From positions 86,413 through 125,000 of the forward strand of contig NZ_NUZU01000032.1 in assembly GCF_002567005.1 (NCBI RefSeq): a stretch of DNA of 38,588 nt. The letters are read 5' to 3'. The DNA is from Bacillus sp. AFS073361. GTDB lineage: Bacteria; Bacillota; Bacilli; Bacillales; Cytobacillaceae. Position 1 is the stretch's first letter, and every line of letters begins with the position of its first letter. The notes beneath the pieces were generated by a model, which worked only from the letters and a program-made list of their open reading frames with translations, did not search any database and was not told where the DNA came from. Below, piece after piece: positions 1 through 8,004 of this stretch. Both the position numbers and the translations under genes were made by a program.

Positions 1-45
1 TCGCACCTTCCGCTCCAATCAACATCGTGCCAATACTATTAATGA
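1..45. repeat. Fragment of a dispersed Bacillaceae repeat, cut by the window edge
   Basis: The first ~30 bases contain CTTCCGCTCCAATCAAC. The same phrase, with one or two changes, ends the palindromic element at 17577-17619 and resembles the one at 17111-17197, so this looks like the right end of a copy whose left part lies outside the window. No coding frame of note is present between base 1 and lysA. Confidence 0.45.
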
Positions 46-60
46 GCATTAAAATATAAA

Positions 61-97
61 AAAACTGCCGCAAAAAAAATTTCTGCGGCAGTTTTTT
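61..97 (-). terminator. Rho-independent terminator of lysA
   Basis: A 12-bp perfect inverted repeat (AAAACTGCCGCA at 61-72, TGCGGCAGTTTT at 84-95) lies just past the lysA stop, with T-runs on both sides, so it can stop transcription from either direction. Confidence 0.85.
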
Positions 98-1400
98 ATT
101 TAAGAGGTAAATCATGTTTTATTAAATCCTCATATGTCTCTCTCTTTACCACAAGGGTTGCGATTCCGTTTTCTACGAATACCACTGCTGGACGCGGGAT
201 GCGATTATAGTTATTTGACATTGAATAGCCGTAGGCACCTGTACAAAAAACAGCAAGAATATCTTCTTCCCCTACATCTGGTAACGGTAAATCCCAAATC
301 AACATGTCTCCTGATTCACAGCATTTCCCAGCTATTGATACCGTTTCTTTCGCTTTCGTTAATGGTTTATTCGCAAGAACAGCCTCATATTTCGCCTGAT
401 AAAGGGCTGGTCGAATATTGTCACTCATTCCACCATCCACTGCTAAATACTTTCGAACACCAGGAACTTCTTTGGATGAACCCACTTTATAAAGAGTAAT
501 TCCAGCATCCCCAACAAGCGAACGCCCTGGCTCAATCCAAATTTCCGGCATTTTTAAAGAATAGCTATCAGTTAATAATTTAACTTCCCGAATAATTTCA
601 CTCACGTATTGAGAAGGTTGAATGGGTTCATCTTCTTTTGTATAGCGGATTCCAAAGCCCCCGCCCAAATTTAATACTTTTGCTTCGAAGGAAAGCTCTC
701 TTTTCCATGCTTCCATTTTTCCGACAATCTTTTTAGCTGCTAATAAAAAGCCAGTTGTTTCAAAAATTTGTGATCCAATATGGCAATGGAGACCAAGAAC
801 TTCAAAGTTATCATTTTTTAGTGCCATTTTTAATGCATCTTCCGCTTGTCCATTTTGAAGATCAAACCCAAATTTAGAATCTTCCTGCCCAGTTAAAATG
901 TAATCATGCGTATGGGCTTCGATACCAGGGGTTACTCGGAGCAGGATGCTAACATGAGCATTTTTCTCTTTAGAAATGGTTTTCAAAAGCTCCAATTCTG
1001 AAAAATTATCCACAACGATGCAGCCAATTTCATGATCCAATGCCATTTCTAATTCTTCTCTGCTCTTGTTGTTCCCGTGAAAATGAATTCTCTCGACAGG
1101 GAACCCTGCAGCAATAGCAGTATACAATTCGCCGCCAGATACTACATCTAGTGACAATCCCTCTTCCTCAGCGAGCTGAATCATTGCAATGGTTGAAAAG
1201 GCTTTACTAGCATAGGCAACCTGCGCCTTGATCTCTTGTTCTTCAAATGCCCGTTTAAAAGATTGGGCCCTTTCACGCATTAATGCTACATCATATACAT
1301 AAAGAGGAGTTCCATATTCTTTCGCCAACTCAATAGAATCGACCCCGCCAATTTCTAAATTTCCGTTTTTGTTTACGCCTGTTGTCCCGTAAAAATACAT
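96..1400 (-). CDS. lysA: Diaminopimelate decarboxylase LysA
   Basis: Catalyses the last step of lysine synthesis: PLP-dependent decarboxylation of meso-diaminopimelate to L-lysine, in the cytosol. The fold-type III PLP decarboxylase pattern is complete: the PLP lysine in AYASKAF (K66), the phosphate-binding GGGFG loop, the EPGRS segment, and CESGD near the C-terminus, which supplies the active-site cysteine across the dimer. I place the start at 1400 (product MYFYGTTG..., 434 aa). A longer frame opens with GTG at 1427, but the purine-rich ribosome site GGGAGAGAGGG lies between the two, and B. subtilis LysA starts at the equivalent residue. It follows spoVAF, as in B. subtilis, where lysine supply is linked to late sporulation. 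No lysine riboswitch is visible in the 158 bases upstream. Confidence 0.96.
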   Translation of the reverse strand: MYFYGTTGVNKNGNLEIGGVDSIELAKEYGTPLYVYDVALMRERAQSFKRAFEEQEIKAQVAYASKAFSTIAMIQLAEEEGLSLDVVSGGELYTAIAAGFPVERIHFHGNNKSREELEMALDHEIGCIVVDNFSELELLKTISKEKNAHVSILLRVTPGIEAHTHDYILTGQEDSKFGFDLQNGQAEDALKMALKNDNFEVLGLHCHIGSQIFETTGFLLAAKKIVGKMEAWKRELSFEAKVLNLGGGFGIRYTKEDEPIQPSQYVSEIIREVKLLTDSYSLKMPEIWIEPGRSLVGDAGITLYKVGSSKEVPGVRKYLAVDGGMSDNIRPALYQAKYEAVLANKPLTKAKETVSIAGKCCESGDMLIWDLPLPDVGEEDILAVFCTGAYGYSMSNNYNRIPRPAVVFVENGIATLVVKRETYEDLIKHDLPLK

Positions 1401-1464
1401 ACCCTTCCCTCTCTCCCAATCACTCACTATAGTTTATGCGGACAATCACATAAGATAATAATAA

Positions 1465-1500
1465 ATAGACAGAATCTACAAAAGATACTGCCTATTTTTC
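1465..1500 (-). terminator. Weak hairpin between spoVAF and lysA
   Basis: An imperfect inverted repeat (ATAGACAGAATC / GATACTGCCTAT) is followed on the minus strand by a T/A-rich tract. It could be a leaky terminator of the spoVA operon that lets some transcript run into lysA. The stem is AT-rich and has mismatches, so confidence is low. Confidence 0.35.
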
Positions 1501-1558
1501 ATTCTTTATCCCTTTATTTAATTAAAAATACTTTAGCATACCTGTTAGAAAAGTGCAA

Positions 1559-3049
1559 TTATTTCTCGTTTGCTTTAGGCGGCTGCCGGTAACGGTTTCT
1601 AGGGTGAACAATACTTGGTCTCAAGATAGAACCTGGTATTGCTCTGCGCACAATGATTTGCAAAAATCCTTTCGGCTCAAAAGGAAGGAATGGCCACAGA
1701 TATGGTGTATTAAGTGCACGTATTTTTACAAGGAAAAGGAAGAATACTGTCGCCCCAATAACAAATCCCGGCAGATGAAATAACGACACAAGAATTAACA
1801 GAGTTAATCGTCCAATTTTGTTTGCTACGCTTAATTCATAACTTGGAGTTGTAAAGGAACCAATCCCTGCAACCGCTACATACAAGATTACCTCTGGAAC
1901 AAACAGCCCCACGCTAATCGCAATCTGCCCAATTAATACCGCTGCAATTAATCCCATTGCAGTCGAGAGTGGAGTGGGTGTATGTATGGCGGCCAATCGT
2001 AAAAACTCAATCCCAAAATCAGCCAAGAAAATCTGAACGATAATCGGGATATTTGTTGTTTCATTTGGTCCAATAAAAGAGAATCTTTCAGGTAATAAGG
2101 ATGGTTCTAATACAAATAACATCCATAATGGGAGTAGTAAAATAGACGTAAGTACGCCTAAAAAACGGGTCCAACGCAAAAATGTTCCCATTGCAGGAGA
2201 TTCACGAAATTCTTCTGCATGCTGTACATGATGGAAATATGTCGTAGGAGTGATTATGACACTTGGGGAGGTGTCAACATAAATTACAACATGCCCTTCC
2301 AGAAGATGTGTTGCAGCGATATCTGCACGCTCCGTATATCTTACGAGCGGAAAGGGATTCCAACCCTGCTTTAGAATGAATTCTTCTATCGTTTTATCAG
2401 CCATTGGAATTCCATCTGTATTAATTGCCTGAATTTCTTTCCTAATCACATTGACCATATCTGGATCTGCAACATCCTCTAAATACCCTAAAGCCACATC
2501 CGCCTTTGACCGTTCACCAACCTTTAGCATTTCAAAGCGAAGACGTTCATCTCGAATTCGCCGTCTCGTTAAGGCCGTATTCAAAATAATATTTTCAACA
2601 AACCCATCACGGGACCCTCTAACCACCTTTTCTGTATCAGGTTCTTGAGGCTGCCTTCCTGGATAGCTTCTGACATCAACGACAAAAGCTGTATTTTCCC
2701 CTTCCAATACTACAGCAACTAATCCGGACAAAACCTTATCAACAATGTAATCAAGTGTGGTAGCTTGTTCAACTGATTGATTGATTAGCCTATTTTCAAT
2801 TACCTTAAAGAAATCTGATGATAATTTTTCATGGTCATTGATTTCAACTAATTCTTCAATTAATTCAATTACGAAGCGAGAATCACATAAGCCATTTACA
2901 TAGTAGATATGTACGTCCTTCTTGAGGATTTTTAATTTCCTCACACCAAAATCAAAGCTTTTCCCAAGACCAACCCGTTGTTTCATATAGTTTTCAACTT
3001 CATTTACTGATTTAGGGATTGGCCATTTCTGTTCGTTACTTCTTGACAT
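1559..3049 (-). CDS. spoVAF: Stage V sporulation protein AF (GerA-family membrane protein)
   Basis: Encodes 496 aa; the family is about 490. It belongs to the GerA/SpoVAF family (A subunits of germinant receptors): an N-terminal soluble domain (about 1-270) with the typical [15 protein letters not shown] and [13 protein letters not shown] segments, then about five membrane segments from residue ~290 onward and a short basic tail. In B. subtilis SpoVAF sits in the spore inner membrane with germination proteins and assists germination. A TTG-initiated frame extends to 3067, but the ribosome site AAAGGAGTG lies inside that extension, seven bases before ATG 3049. The start overlaps the end of spoVAE by 14 bases, so translational coupling is likely. 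Last gene of the operon. Confidence 0.93.
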   Translation of the reverse strand: MSRSNEQKWPIPKSVNEVENYMKQRVGLGKSFDFGVRKLKILKKDVHIYYVNGLCDSRFVIELIEELVEINDHEKLSSDFFKVIENRLINQSVEQATTLDYIVDKVLSGLVAVVLEGENTAFVVDVRSYPGRQPQEPDTEKVVRGSRDGFVENIILNTALTRRRIRDERLRFEMLKVGERSKADVALGYLEDVADPDMVNVIRKEIQAINTDGIPMADKTIEEFILKQGWNPFPLVRYTERADIAATHLLEGHVVIYVDTSPSVIITPTTYFHHVQHAEEFRESPAMGTFLRWTRFLGVLTSILLLPLWMLFVLEPSLLPERFSFIGPNETTNIPIIVQIFLADFGIEFLRLAAIHTPTPLSTAMGLIAAVLIGQIAISVGLFVPEVILYVAVAGIGSFTTPSYELSVANKIGRLTLLILVSLFHLPGFVIGATVFFLFLVKIRALNTPYLWPFLPFEPKGFLQIIVRRAIPGSILRPSIVHPRNRYRQPPKANEK

Positions 3050-3611
3050 GGAAGCCACTCCTTTCAAGTATAAGCTCCACTGCTTTTTTTGTTATCGGGG
3101 AACCTTTTTTGTAGGAGTCATGTCTAGCCATCTTGCCAATATCACCAATTCCTACGATGACAGGAACCTCCAATTCATCAAGGCAGTAAACTGTATCACC
3201 ATTTATTCTCCCGATTTCAAGCTCAGGTATACCAAATTTATCTACTCCATATGGAGTTAAATTTCCATCACGATCGATACTTACGTCCACCCTTGACCAT
3301 TCTTCATGTCTTGATTTAGCTGCAACTGCAATAATTCCTAGAACTTCAATGTCTTCATGTCCTGCTACATATTTCAAAGCATTCTCACCAGCACCTTCTC
3401 CAACTATGCCACTATCATCAAACATCACTAATACAGGATCGTGAGGGGTCTTTTTTATCAACTGGACTATTTTCTCTCCGGTTAAGGTTGAAGGATTCCC
3501 TTGGGAACTAGAAATACATCGGCCACCTATTTCTTTGGCAACATGCTCGACTGCTTTCTTAGCATATTCATCACCGTCAGTAATTAAAATAACACGCCTC
3601 CGAATGCTCAT
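3036..3611 (-). CDS. spoVAE: Stage V sporulation protein AE (SpoVAEa type, soluble)
   Basis: A 191-residue soluble protein with no membrane segment. It matches the SpoVAEa (PF14097-type) protein and not the membrane protein SpoVAEb: it opens [18 protein letters not shown], then [34 protein letters not shown] and [20 protein letters not shown]. In B. subtilis this protein lies on the outer face of the spore inner membrane and helps germination with SpoVAF. The ribosome site is AAAGGA, about 11 bases before the ATG. Normally spoVAEb precedes it; here spoVAB ends only 48 bases upstream (see findings). Confidence 0.92.
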   Translation of the reverse strand: MSIRRRVILITDGDEYAKKAVEHVAKEIGGRCISSSQGNPSTLTGEKIVQLIKKTPHDPVLVMFDDSGIVGEGAGENALKYVAGHEDIEVLGIIAVAAKSRHEEWSRVDVSIDRDGNLTPYGVDKFGIPELEIGRINGDTVYCLDELEVPVIVGIGDIGKMARHDSYKKGSPITKKAVELILERSGFHVKK

Positions 3612-3659
3612 AGTGTGCTGTCCTTTCTTGGCCCAAGTTGAAAATTCTTCCCAAAAGGG

Positions 3660-4082
3660 TTAATGATGTACAAAATAAACCCATTGAAAAATTGAACCCG
3701 CAATTTTTCCTAATACGATTGCCATGATTAATATAACAATCTCACCATCTAATCGGATTCTTTTAGCAAGAATTGGCAGAACGTTTAATACCTCAGTGAG
3801 GGCTGCAGCTAACATCCCATAAAAAATTCCACCTGTAATTCCGAGAAAAATTAATGAAAAAGAAGGAATATGTAAAATAGGATCCCTCAGACTTGCACCT
3901 ACCCCAGCGAGTGCTCCTAACACAACTGCCCATTCATAGTGTTGAATCATTTTCATTGTCTTACTTAGTTGTGTAAGTCTCGGGATAATTCCTAATACCG
4001 TTAGAAATGCGACAAAACCAGAACCTACTGCCAGTCCACTCGCTACACCTAAAAAGAGGATGGCTATTATCTTAATCGTCAC
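3660..4082 (-). CDS. spoVAB: Stage V sporulation protein AB
   Basis: A small integral membrane protein of 140 aa, the usual length, with about four hydrophobic segments (roughly 3-28, 46-66, 72-98, 112-136). Conserved stretches GFVAFLTVLGIIPRLTQL and AALTEVLNVLPILAKR match the family. SpoVAB is part of the spore inner-membrane SpoVA apparatus, which moves dipicolinic acid into the developing spore and out at germination; its individual role is unknown. It overlaps the end of spoVAA by 11 bases, pointing to coupled translation. After its stop only 48 bases separate it from spoVAE, where spoVAC, spoVAD and spoVAEb stand in B. subtilis. Confidence 0.92.
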   Translation of the reverse strand: MTIKIIAILFLGVASGLAVGSGFVAFLTVLGIIPRLTQLSKTMKMIQHYEWAVVLGALAGVGASLRDPILHIPSFSLIFLGITGGIFYGMLAAALTEVLNVLPILAKRIRLDGEIVILIMAIVLGKIAGSIFQWVYFVHH

Positions 4083-4692
4083 TGATTTTTTTTATACTTT
4101 CTTTATTTTCGTGGATAATTACGTAATTATCTAAATCCATTTGATAATTAAACATTTCTACCTCGAGGGGACTGGGCTCTTCATTTATACGTTTCTTAAA
4201 GACATGATTAAAAAAAAGAATCATTCCCATGCCTAATCCAATTGAATAGGGAATTTGAAACAGTAATGGTTTTGCATCTTTTTTTCCTGTAATGATCGTA
4301 TATATTTTTTCGTGGACACTTTTCATACTTACATCATCATGAAAATTCATTATTGCCAAGGCTGAGCCGAAAAATAAGAGAAACCAAATTAAAAGGAAAA
4401 AAGGCAGGTGGACTCCCTTTTTTTTATTCATGACTTCAATGATGGTTTGGGCGGGTCCAATTGTTTGGACTTCCATTCTTTCAAATTCATTTTTAATTAA
4501 GTGGATAACTTTCATGACATCAATAATGACGATATTCTGATCTGTAACTGTTAATTGATGAATGGTCAAAGTTTGTAGTTGTGAAAGAACTTCGTCAGGT
4601 GCAATGACTTGGGCAATATCATTTAACAATACTTTTTCTTGGGGCGGAGCCTGAACTCGATTCCGCATACGGATATATATTGTTTCTTCCAA
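4072..4692 (-). CDS. spoVAA: Stage V sporulation protein AA
   Basis: First gene of the reduced spoVA operon, about 206 aa. An N-terminal cytosolic domain (1-~95) is followed by two membrane segments (about 97-115 and 145-162) and a charged tail. The stretch ALAIMNFHDDVSMKSVHEKI is highly typical of SpoVAA. I choose TTG at 4692 (MEETIYIRMRNRVQ...), which aligns with the B. subtilis start and lies about eight bases after GGGAAG; the longer frame from GTG 4701 would begin within that ribosome site. Expected to be made only in the forespore, from the sigma-G promoter at 4729-4758. Confidence 0.9.
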   Translation of the reverse strand: MEETIYIRMRNRVQAPPQEKVLLNDIAQVIAPDEVLSQLQTLTIHQLTVTDQNIVIIDVMKVIHLIKNEFERMEVQTIGPAQTIIEVMNKKKGVHLPFFLLIWFLLFFGSALAIMNFHDDVSMKSVHEKIYTIITGKKDAKPLLFQIPYSIGLGMGMILFFNHVFKKRINEEPSPLEVEMFNYQMDLDNYVIIHENKESIKKISDD

Positions 4693-4728
4693 AACTATCA
4701 CTTCCCAAACAATGATTTCCTGTATAAA

Positions 4729-4758
4729 TAGTATGAGTAATAAGCACTTTTTTCATTA
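4729..4758 (-). promoter_or_regulatory. Candidate sigma-G promoter of the spoVA operon
   Basis: On the minus strand, TAATG (4754-4758), an 18-base spacer, then CATACTA (4729-4735). The -10 is the sigma-G consensus CATnnTA; the -35 matches four of five positions of GnATR. It lies about 35 bases before the spoVAA start, where sigma-G drives spoVA in B. subtilis. Confidence 0.65.
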
Positions 4759-4773
4759 AATCCAAAAAATACC

Positions 4774-4942
4774 AAGAAAAGCGAAAGCGCCCTGGTCAGC
4801 GGCGTATGGCCTGGAGCGCTCCAACTGAGATAAAGGAAACACGAAGAGCCGAAGGCGATTCGATGTTGACTTATCGTAGGGCGGAGAGCGAAGGACACTA
4901 GCCGCTAGGGCGCTTTTGCTAGACAGTAAACTAAGTTCAAAA
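4774..4942. repeat. Dispersed palindromic repeat, long copy (about 169 bp)
   Basis: Begins AAGAAAAGCGAAAGCGCCCT and ends with an inverted near-copy, AGGGCGCTTTTGCT, followed by AGACAGTAAACTAAGTTC. The ends fold into a GC-rich stem unlike the AT-rich surroundings. A second copy at 26940-27009 matches both ends but lacks about 102 internal bases. It encodes nothing plausible; frames running through it have no homologous look. It fills most of the 277-base gap between spoVAA and sigF. Confidence 0.8.
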
Positions 4943-4961
4943 AACTTTATTTTTATCAGCA

Positions 4962-4996
4962 CAAAAAAACCGTATGAATCAGAGATCCATACGGCC
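4962..4996 (-). terminator. Terminator of the spoIIA operon
   Basis: Inverted repeat CCGTATG (4970-4976) / CATACGG (4988-4994) followed on the minus strand by seven T. The upstream arm is formed by the last codons of sigF. Confidence 0.8.
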
Positions 4997-5737
4997 TTTC
5001 ATTTGCTGCAATATTTTTTTTTCAAGTCGTGATACTTGCACTTGGGATATTCCAAGCCTAAGAGCGACCTCAGATTGTGTTTGGTCCTTGTAATACCTTA
5101 AATAGACAATGAGTCTTTCGCGCTCATCTAATTCTCGGATAGCTTCCTTTAATGCAATTTTATCAAACCATTTTCCATCATTTCCATCATCAATCTGGTC
5201 CAGTAGAGTAATTGGATCTCCATCATTTTCATACACTGTTTCATGAATGGAAGAAGGTGTTCTGCTGGCTTCTTGAGCGAGAATGACATCCTCTGGTGAG
5301 AGGTCAAGATGGGCTGAGATCTCATTAACCGTTGGTATTCTGCCAAGCACTTTTGATAATTCGTCTTTTGCTTTTCGGATTTTGTTTCCCATTTCCTTCA
5401 AAGATCGGCTAACCTTAACCGTTCCATCATCACGGATAAATCGCTGAATCTCACCAATAATCATCGGGACTGCATAAGTCGAAAACTTTACATCATAGGA
5501 AAGGTCAAATTTATCCACTGATTTTAATAATCCAATACACCCAATCTGAAACAGGTCATCGGGGTCATACCCCCGGTTTAGGAACCTTTGGACAACAGAC
5601 CAAACAAGACGCATATTTTTTTCAACAATTAGATCCCTTGATTCTTGATCTCCATCTTGGCTCTTTTTAATGAGTTCTTTTACTTCATGATCCTTTAAAT
5701 ATGTTTGACCTTTATCATTCTTAACCTCCACATCCAT
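4979..5737 (-). CDS. sigF: Forespore sigma factor sigma-F (SpoIIAC)
   Basis: RNA polymerase sigma factor that starts forespore-specific transcription after asymmetric division; 252 aa. Region 2 (about 35-105) includes NMRLVWSVVQRFLNRGYDPD, the core-binding DLFQIGCIGLL, and the -10 reading segment YAVPMIIGEIQRFIRDDGTV. Region 3 follows, and region 4 carries the helix-turn-helix QSEVALRLGISQVQVSRLEK. ATG 5737 (MDVEVKN...) is chosen over TTG 5743 because AAGGAG stands eight bases before the ATG but only three before the TTG. It is third in the spoIIA operon, 12 bases after spoIIAB. Its activity is held in check by SpoIIAB. Confidence 0.98.
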   Translation of the reverse strand: MDVEVKNDKGQTYLKDHEVKELIKKSQDGDQESRDLIVEKNMRLVWSVVQRFLNRGYDPDDLFQIGCIGLLKSVDKFDLSYDVKFSTYAVPMIIGEIQRFIRDDGTVKVSRSLKEMGNKIRKAKDELSKVLGRIPTVNEISAHLDLSPEDVILAQEASRTPSSIHETVYENDGDPITLLDQIDDGNDGKWFDKIALKEAIRELDERERLIVYLRYYKDQTQSEVALRLGISQVQVSRLEKKILQQMKGRMDL

Positions 5738-5749
5738 TGGCAAGTCTCC

Positions 5750-6190
5750 TTAATTGCAAAGCATTTTGCGGTTTTGTAAATGCTTTCGTAATCTAACTTC
5801 GGTTCCTCGACCTGGCTGTGAATGAACCTCTACCTCATCCATGAAATTTTCCATGATGGTAAAACCCATTCCGGATCTCTCTAAATCCGGCTTTGTTGTA
5901 AATAATGGCTGACGAGCTTCTTCCACATCTACAATTCCCAATCCTGCATCTTTAATTGTTAGATCAATTAAACTATCTTCGATGATTACTTGAATATAGA
6001 CAATTCCATTAGGATCATTCTCATATCCGTGAATAATCGCATTGGTCACTGCTTCTGATACAACTGTTTTAATTTCAGTCAATTCATCCATATTAGGGTC
6101 TAACTGGGCGATAAATGCGGCCACGGTTACGCGAGCAAATGACTCATTTTGACTTAGTGCACTGAATTGAAGATTCATTTCGTTCTTCAT
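5750..6190 (-). CDS. spoIIAB: Anti-sigma-F factor / serine kinase SpoIIAB
   Basis: Binds and inhibits sigma-F, and phosphorylates SpoIIAA with ATP. The 146-residue protein is a GHKL-fold ATPase: N-box [10 protein letters not shown] with E46 (catalytic base) and N50 (Mg2+ ligand), the DAGLGI ATP-lid motif, and the [16 protein letters not shown] glycine box. R20, the residue at the sigma-F and SpoIIAA interface in the Geobacillus structure, is present. It starts directly after the spoIIAA stop with no gap, the tight coupling expected of partners needed in fixed ratio. Confidence 0.98.
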   Translation of the reverse strand: MKNEMNLQFSALSQNESFARVTVAAFIAQLDPNMDELTEIKTVVSEAVTNAIIHGYENDPNGIVYIQVIIEDSLIDLTIKDAGLGIVDVEEARQPLFTTKPDLERSGMGFTIMENFMDEVEVHSQPGRGTEVRLRKHLQNRKMLCN

Positions 6191-6541
6191 TCAGGCCACC
6201 CCCAATCTTTGCAATGCAAATTCTTCTGTCGGTTCCATTTTGATGATTTTAAATAAACCTGACATATCGAATAACCTTTGTATCGCTGGGGAAATCGCAC
6301 ATACCACCATTTCACCGTGGACCTGTTTAATTTGTTTGTATCTGCCTAAGATTACGCCTAATCCAGAGCTGTCCATAAAAGCGAGATGTTCCAGATTTAA
6401 GACAATATGACGAATTTCATTTTTTTCAATCACAGTTATCGCTTTTTCGCGAAGTTCATCCGCGGTGTGATGGTCCAATTCACCGCTTAAACGAATGCAT
6501 AGAACGTCATGTTTTGTTTCCATATCAATATTAAGACTCAC
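6191..6541 (-). CDS. spoIIAA: Anti-anti-sigma factor SpoIIAA
   Basis: A 116-residue STAS-domain protein. Unphosphorylated SpoIIAA pulls SpoIIAB off sigma-F; SpoIIAB phosphorylates it on Ser58, seen here in [13 protein letters not shown] at exactly residue 58. SpoIIE phosphatase (not in this window) reverses this. Translation starts at GTG 6541, eight bases after AAGGAGG. First gene of the operon, 35 bases downstream of the sigma-H -10 element at 6576. Confidence 0.98.
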   Translation of the reverse strand: MSLNIDMETKHDVLCIRLSGELDHHTADELREKAITVIEKNEIRHIVLNLEHLAFMDSSGLGVILGRYKQIKQVHGEMVVCAISPAIQRLFDMSGLFKIIKMEPTEEFALQRLGVA

Positions 6542-6575
6542 TATCCCGTCCTCCTTAATCTGGTATAGTGAGACA

Positions 6576-6603
6576 ATTCTCTTTCGGGCTGTTAATATCC
6601 TTC
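6576..6603 (-). promoter_or_regulatory. Sigma-H promoter of the spoIIA operon
   Basis: On the minus strand GAAGGATAT (6595-6603), a 12-base spacer, AGAGAAT (6576-6582). Both halves fit the published sigma-H consensus RnAGGAwWW-N11/12-RnnGAAT at every position. B. subtilis spoIIA is likewise a sigma-H, Spo0A~P-activated operon. Confidence 0.8.
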
Positions 6604-6686
6604 TGTAAATACAAAACTAGTCGCATTTCGCTAAAAGAAGTGATTTATTTGGAAGATTCGACACAGCCGAGGTTCTTCTGCTTTTC

Positions 6687-7859
6687 TTATTTACCAGCCT
6701 TTGTGAACATTCCAAATGATCGTTTATATAGCGTCCACCAACCCGCTTCTTTTACGGTTCCCTTTGCTAATAAAGGACTTTCTACAAAGACTTTTCCGTC
6801 TTTTATTAATTGAATGGTTCCAATCTTATCGCCTTTATTGATGGGAGCTTGGAGATTTTTATTTATTGTTATTTTTTGTTTGACATCTTCGGTTTTTTCA
6901 CCTTTTTTTGTAAGCAGTGAAATCGGCTCGCTTGTTACAGCCTCGATTGACTTCTCCTGTCCTTTACTCAATCTAGCTTTGGCTATTATCTGGTTACGTT
7001 TGTACATTGGATGTGTTTGATATTGGTTAAAAGCATAATTAAGCATTTTTGTTACTTGGGCATTTCTTTCCTTTGATGTAGGTGCTCCGAACACAACCGC
7101 AATGACACGCATCCCATTCTTTTGAGCTGTGGCTGTTAAGCAGTATTTTGCTTCCGCAGTAAAGCCTGTTTTAAGTCCGTCTACACCTGGGTAAAATCGT
7201 ACCAATTTATTCGTATTAACAAGCCAGAATTTTTTGTCTGTATTTTCACGAAGATATGCTTCATACATACCAGTAAATTTCGTAATGTCTTCATATCTTA
7301 ATAGTTCTTTCGCCATTATAGCCATATCATTCGCCGTGCTGAAATGACCACTAACTGGTAGTCCCGTTGTATTTTTAAAGAAAGTATGCTTTAAACCAAG
7401 TTCTTTCACTTTGTTATTCATCATGTCAACAAATGCTTCTTCTGACCCAGCAATTCTTTCAGCCATAGCCACAGATGCATCATTTCCAGAACCAATTGCA
7501 ATTCCTCTTAGCATTTCCTTGGTGGTCATTTCTTCGCCAGGTTCAAGAAAAATTTGTGAACCACCCATCGATGCTGCATACTCACTAGCACGGATTTTTT
7601 CATTCCAAGATAGTTTCCCTTTATCAACGGCTTCCATGATTAACAGCATAGTCATAATTTTGGTCATACTCGCCGGCGGTAACTCTTCATTCCCGTTTTT
7701 CTCATAAAGCACTTTTCCTGTATCACGTTCAATTAAAATAGCGGATTTTACATTGTTGACGATATCAGCATTCTTTTTTTCCTCAGCAGCAAATGCTGAT
7801 GTACTCCATAAACTTGTAAGTAAAAAAATTGTCACTATCAAAGAGACAAATCGTTTCAT
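6687..7859 (-). CDS. dacF: D-alanyl-D-alanine carboxypeptidase DacF
   Basis: A low-molecular-weight penicillin-binding protein that removes the terminal D-Ala from peptidoglycan stems, acting outside the membrane; in B. subtilis it is made in the forespore and helps set cortex cross-linking. The 390-residue product has a signal peptide (MKRF... with likely cleavage after AFA, residue ~24), the catalytic SMTK (S64), an SGN motif (IGSGNDAS) and KTG (GLKTGFTAEA), then the PBP5-type C-terminal domain. ATG 7859 is chosen: GGAGGG is eight bases before it but only two before the alternative ATG 7865. It lies upstream of spoIIA, as in B. subtilis, so read-through could feed spoIIA late. Confidence 0.94.
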   Translation of the reverse strand: MKRFVSLIVTIFLLTSLWSTSAFAAEEKKNADIVNNVKSAILIERDTGKVLYEKNGNEELPPASMTKIMTMLLIMEAVDKGKLSWNEKIRASEYAASMGGSQIFLEPGEEMTTKEMLRGIAIGSGNDASVAMAERIAGSEEAFVDMMNNKVKELGLKHTFFKNTTGLPVSGHFSTANDMAIMAKELLRYEDITKFTGMYEAYLRENTDKKFWLVNTNKLVRFYPGVDGLKTGFTAEAKYCLTATAQKNGMRVIAVVFGAPTSKERNAQVTKMLNYAFNQYQTHPMYKRNQIIAKARLSKGQEKSIEAVTSEPISLLTKKGEKTEDVKQKITINKNLQAPINKGDKIGTIQLIKDGKVFVESPLLAKGTVKEAGWWTLYKRSFGMFTKAGK

Positions 7860-7888
7860 TCGCATAACCCTCCATTCTTTATAGCATC

Positions 7889-7919
7889 CATTTTTTCCAA
7901 AATTAATAACTTTATACAG
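7889..7919 (-). promoter_or_regulatory. Possible sigma-F-type promoter of dacF
   Basis: On the minus strand GTATA, 14 bases, then GGAAAAAAT. Both elements resemble the sigma-F consensus (GywTA and GGnrAnAnTw), but the spacer is a little short of the usual ~15-16 bases. B. subtilis dacF is a sigma-F gene. Confidence 0.4.
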
Positions 7920-7946
7920 TTATTTCCTTGTAAACAAAATAAAAAT

Positions 7947-7993
7947 AGGGTGTCAGGCACCATGTGAATTTTTCACATGGTGCCTGACACCCT
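7947..7993. repeat. Perfect 22-bp-arm palindrome, also the likely pdp terminator
   Basis: Arms at 7947-7968 and 7972-7993 are exact reverse complements around a TTT loop; the core reads GTGTCAGGCACCATGTG. On the minus strand it is followed by ATTTTTATTTT, so it would work as an intrinsic terminator for the deoB-punA-pdp operon. From memory, similar TGTCAGGCACC hairpins are dispersed in several Bacillaceae genomes; no second copy is present here. Confidence 0.8.
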
Positions 7994-8004
7994 TTAGAGT
8001 TGAT

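Noticed and set aside
134..499. 121-codon plus-strand frame opposite lysA
   Set aside because: It lies wholly within lysA in antisense, has no ribosome site and no protein-like composition; a shadow of the real gene.
1401..1558. Lysine riboswitch before lysA
   Set aside because: The region is too short (158 bases) and lacks the long conserved L-box stems; only a weak hairpin is seen.
3612..3659. Possible remnants of spoVAC/AD/AEb at the spoVAB-spoVAE junction
   Set aside because: Only 48 bases remain and they hold just the spoVAE ribosome site; no fragment or frameshifted relic can be recognised.
4698..4962. Two overlapping 66-68-codon frames between spoVAA and sigF
   Set aside because: They run through the 169-bp palindromic repeat and reflect its sequence; no ribosome site and no family resemblance.
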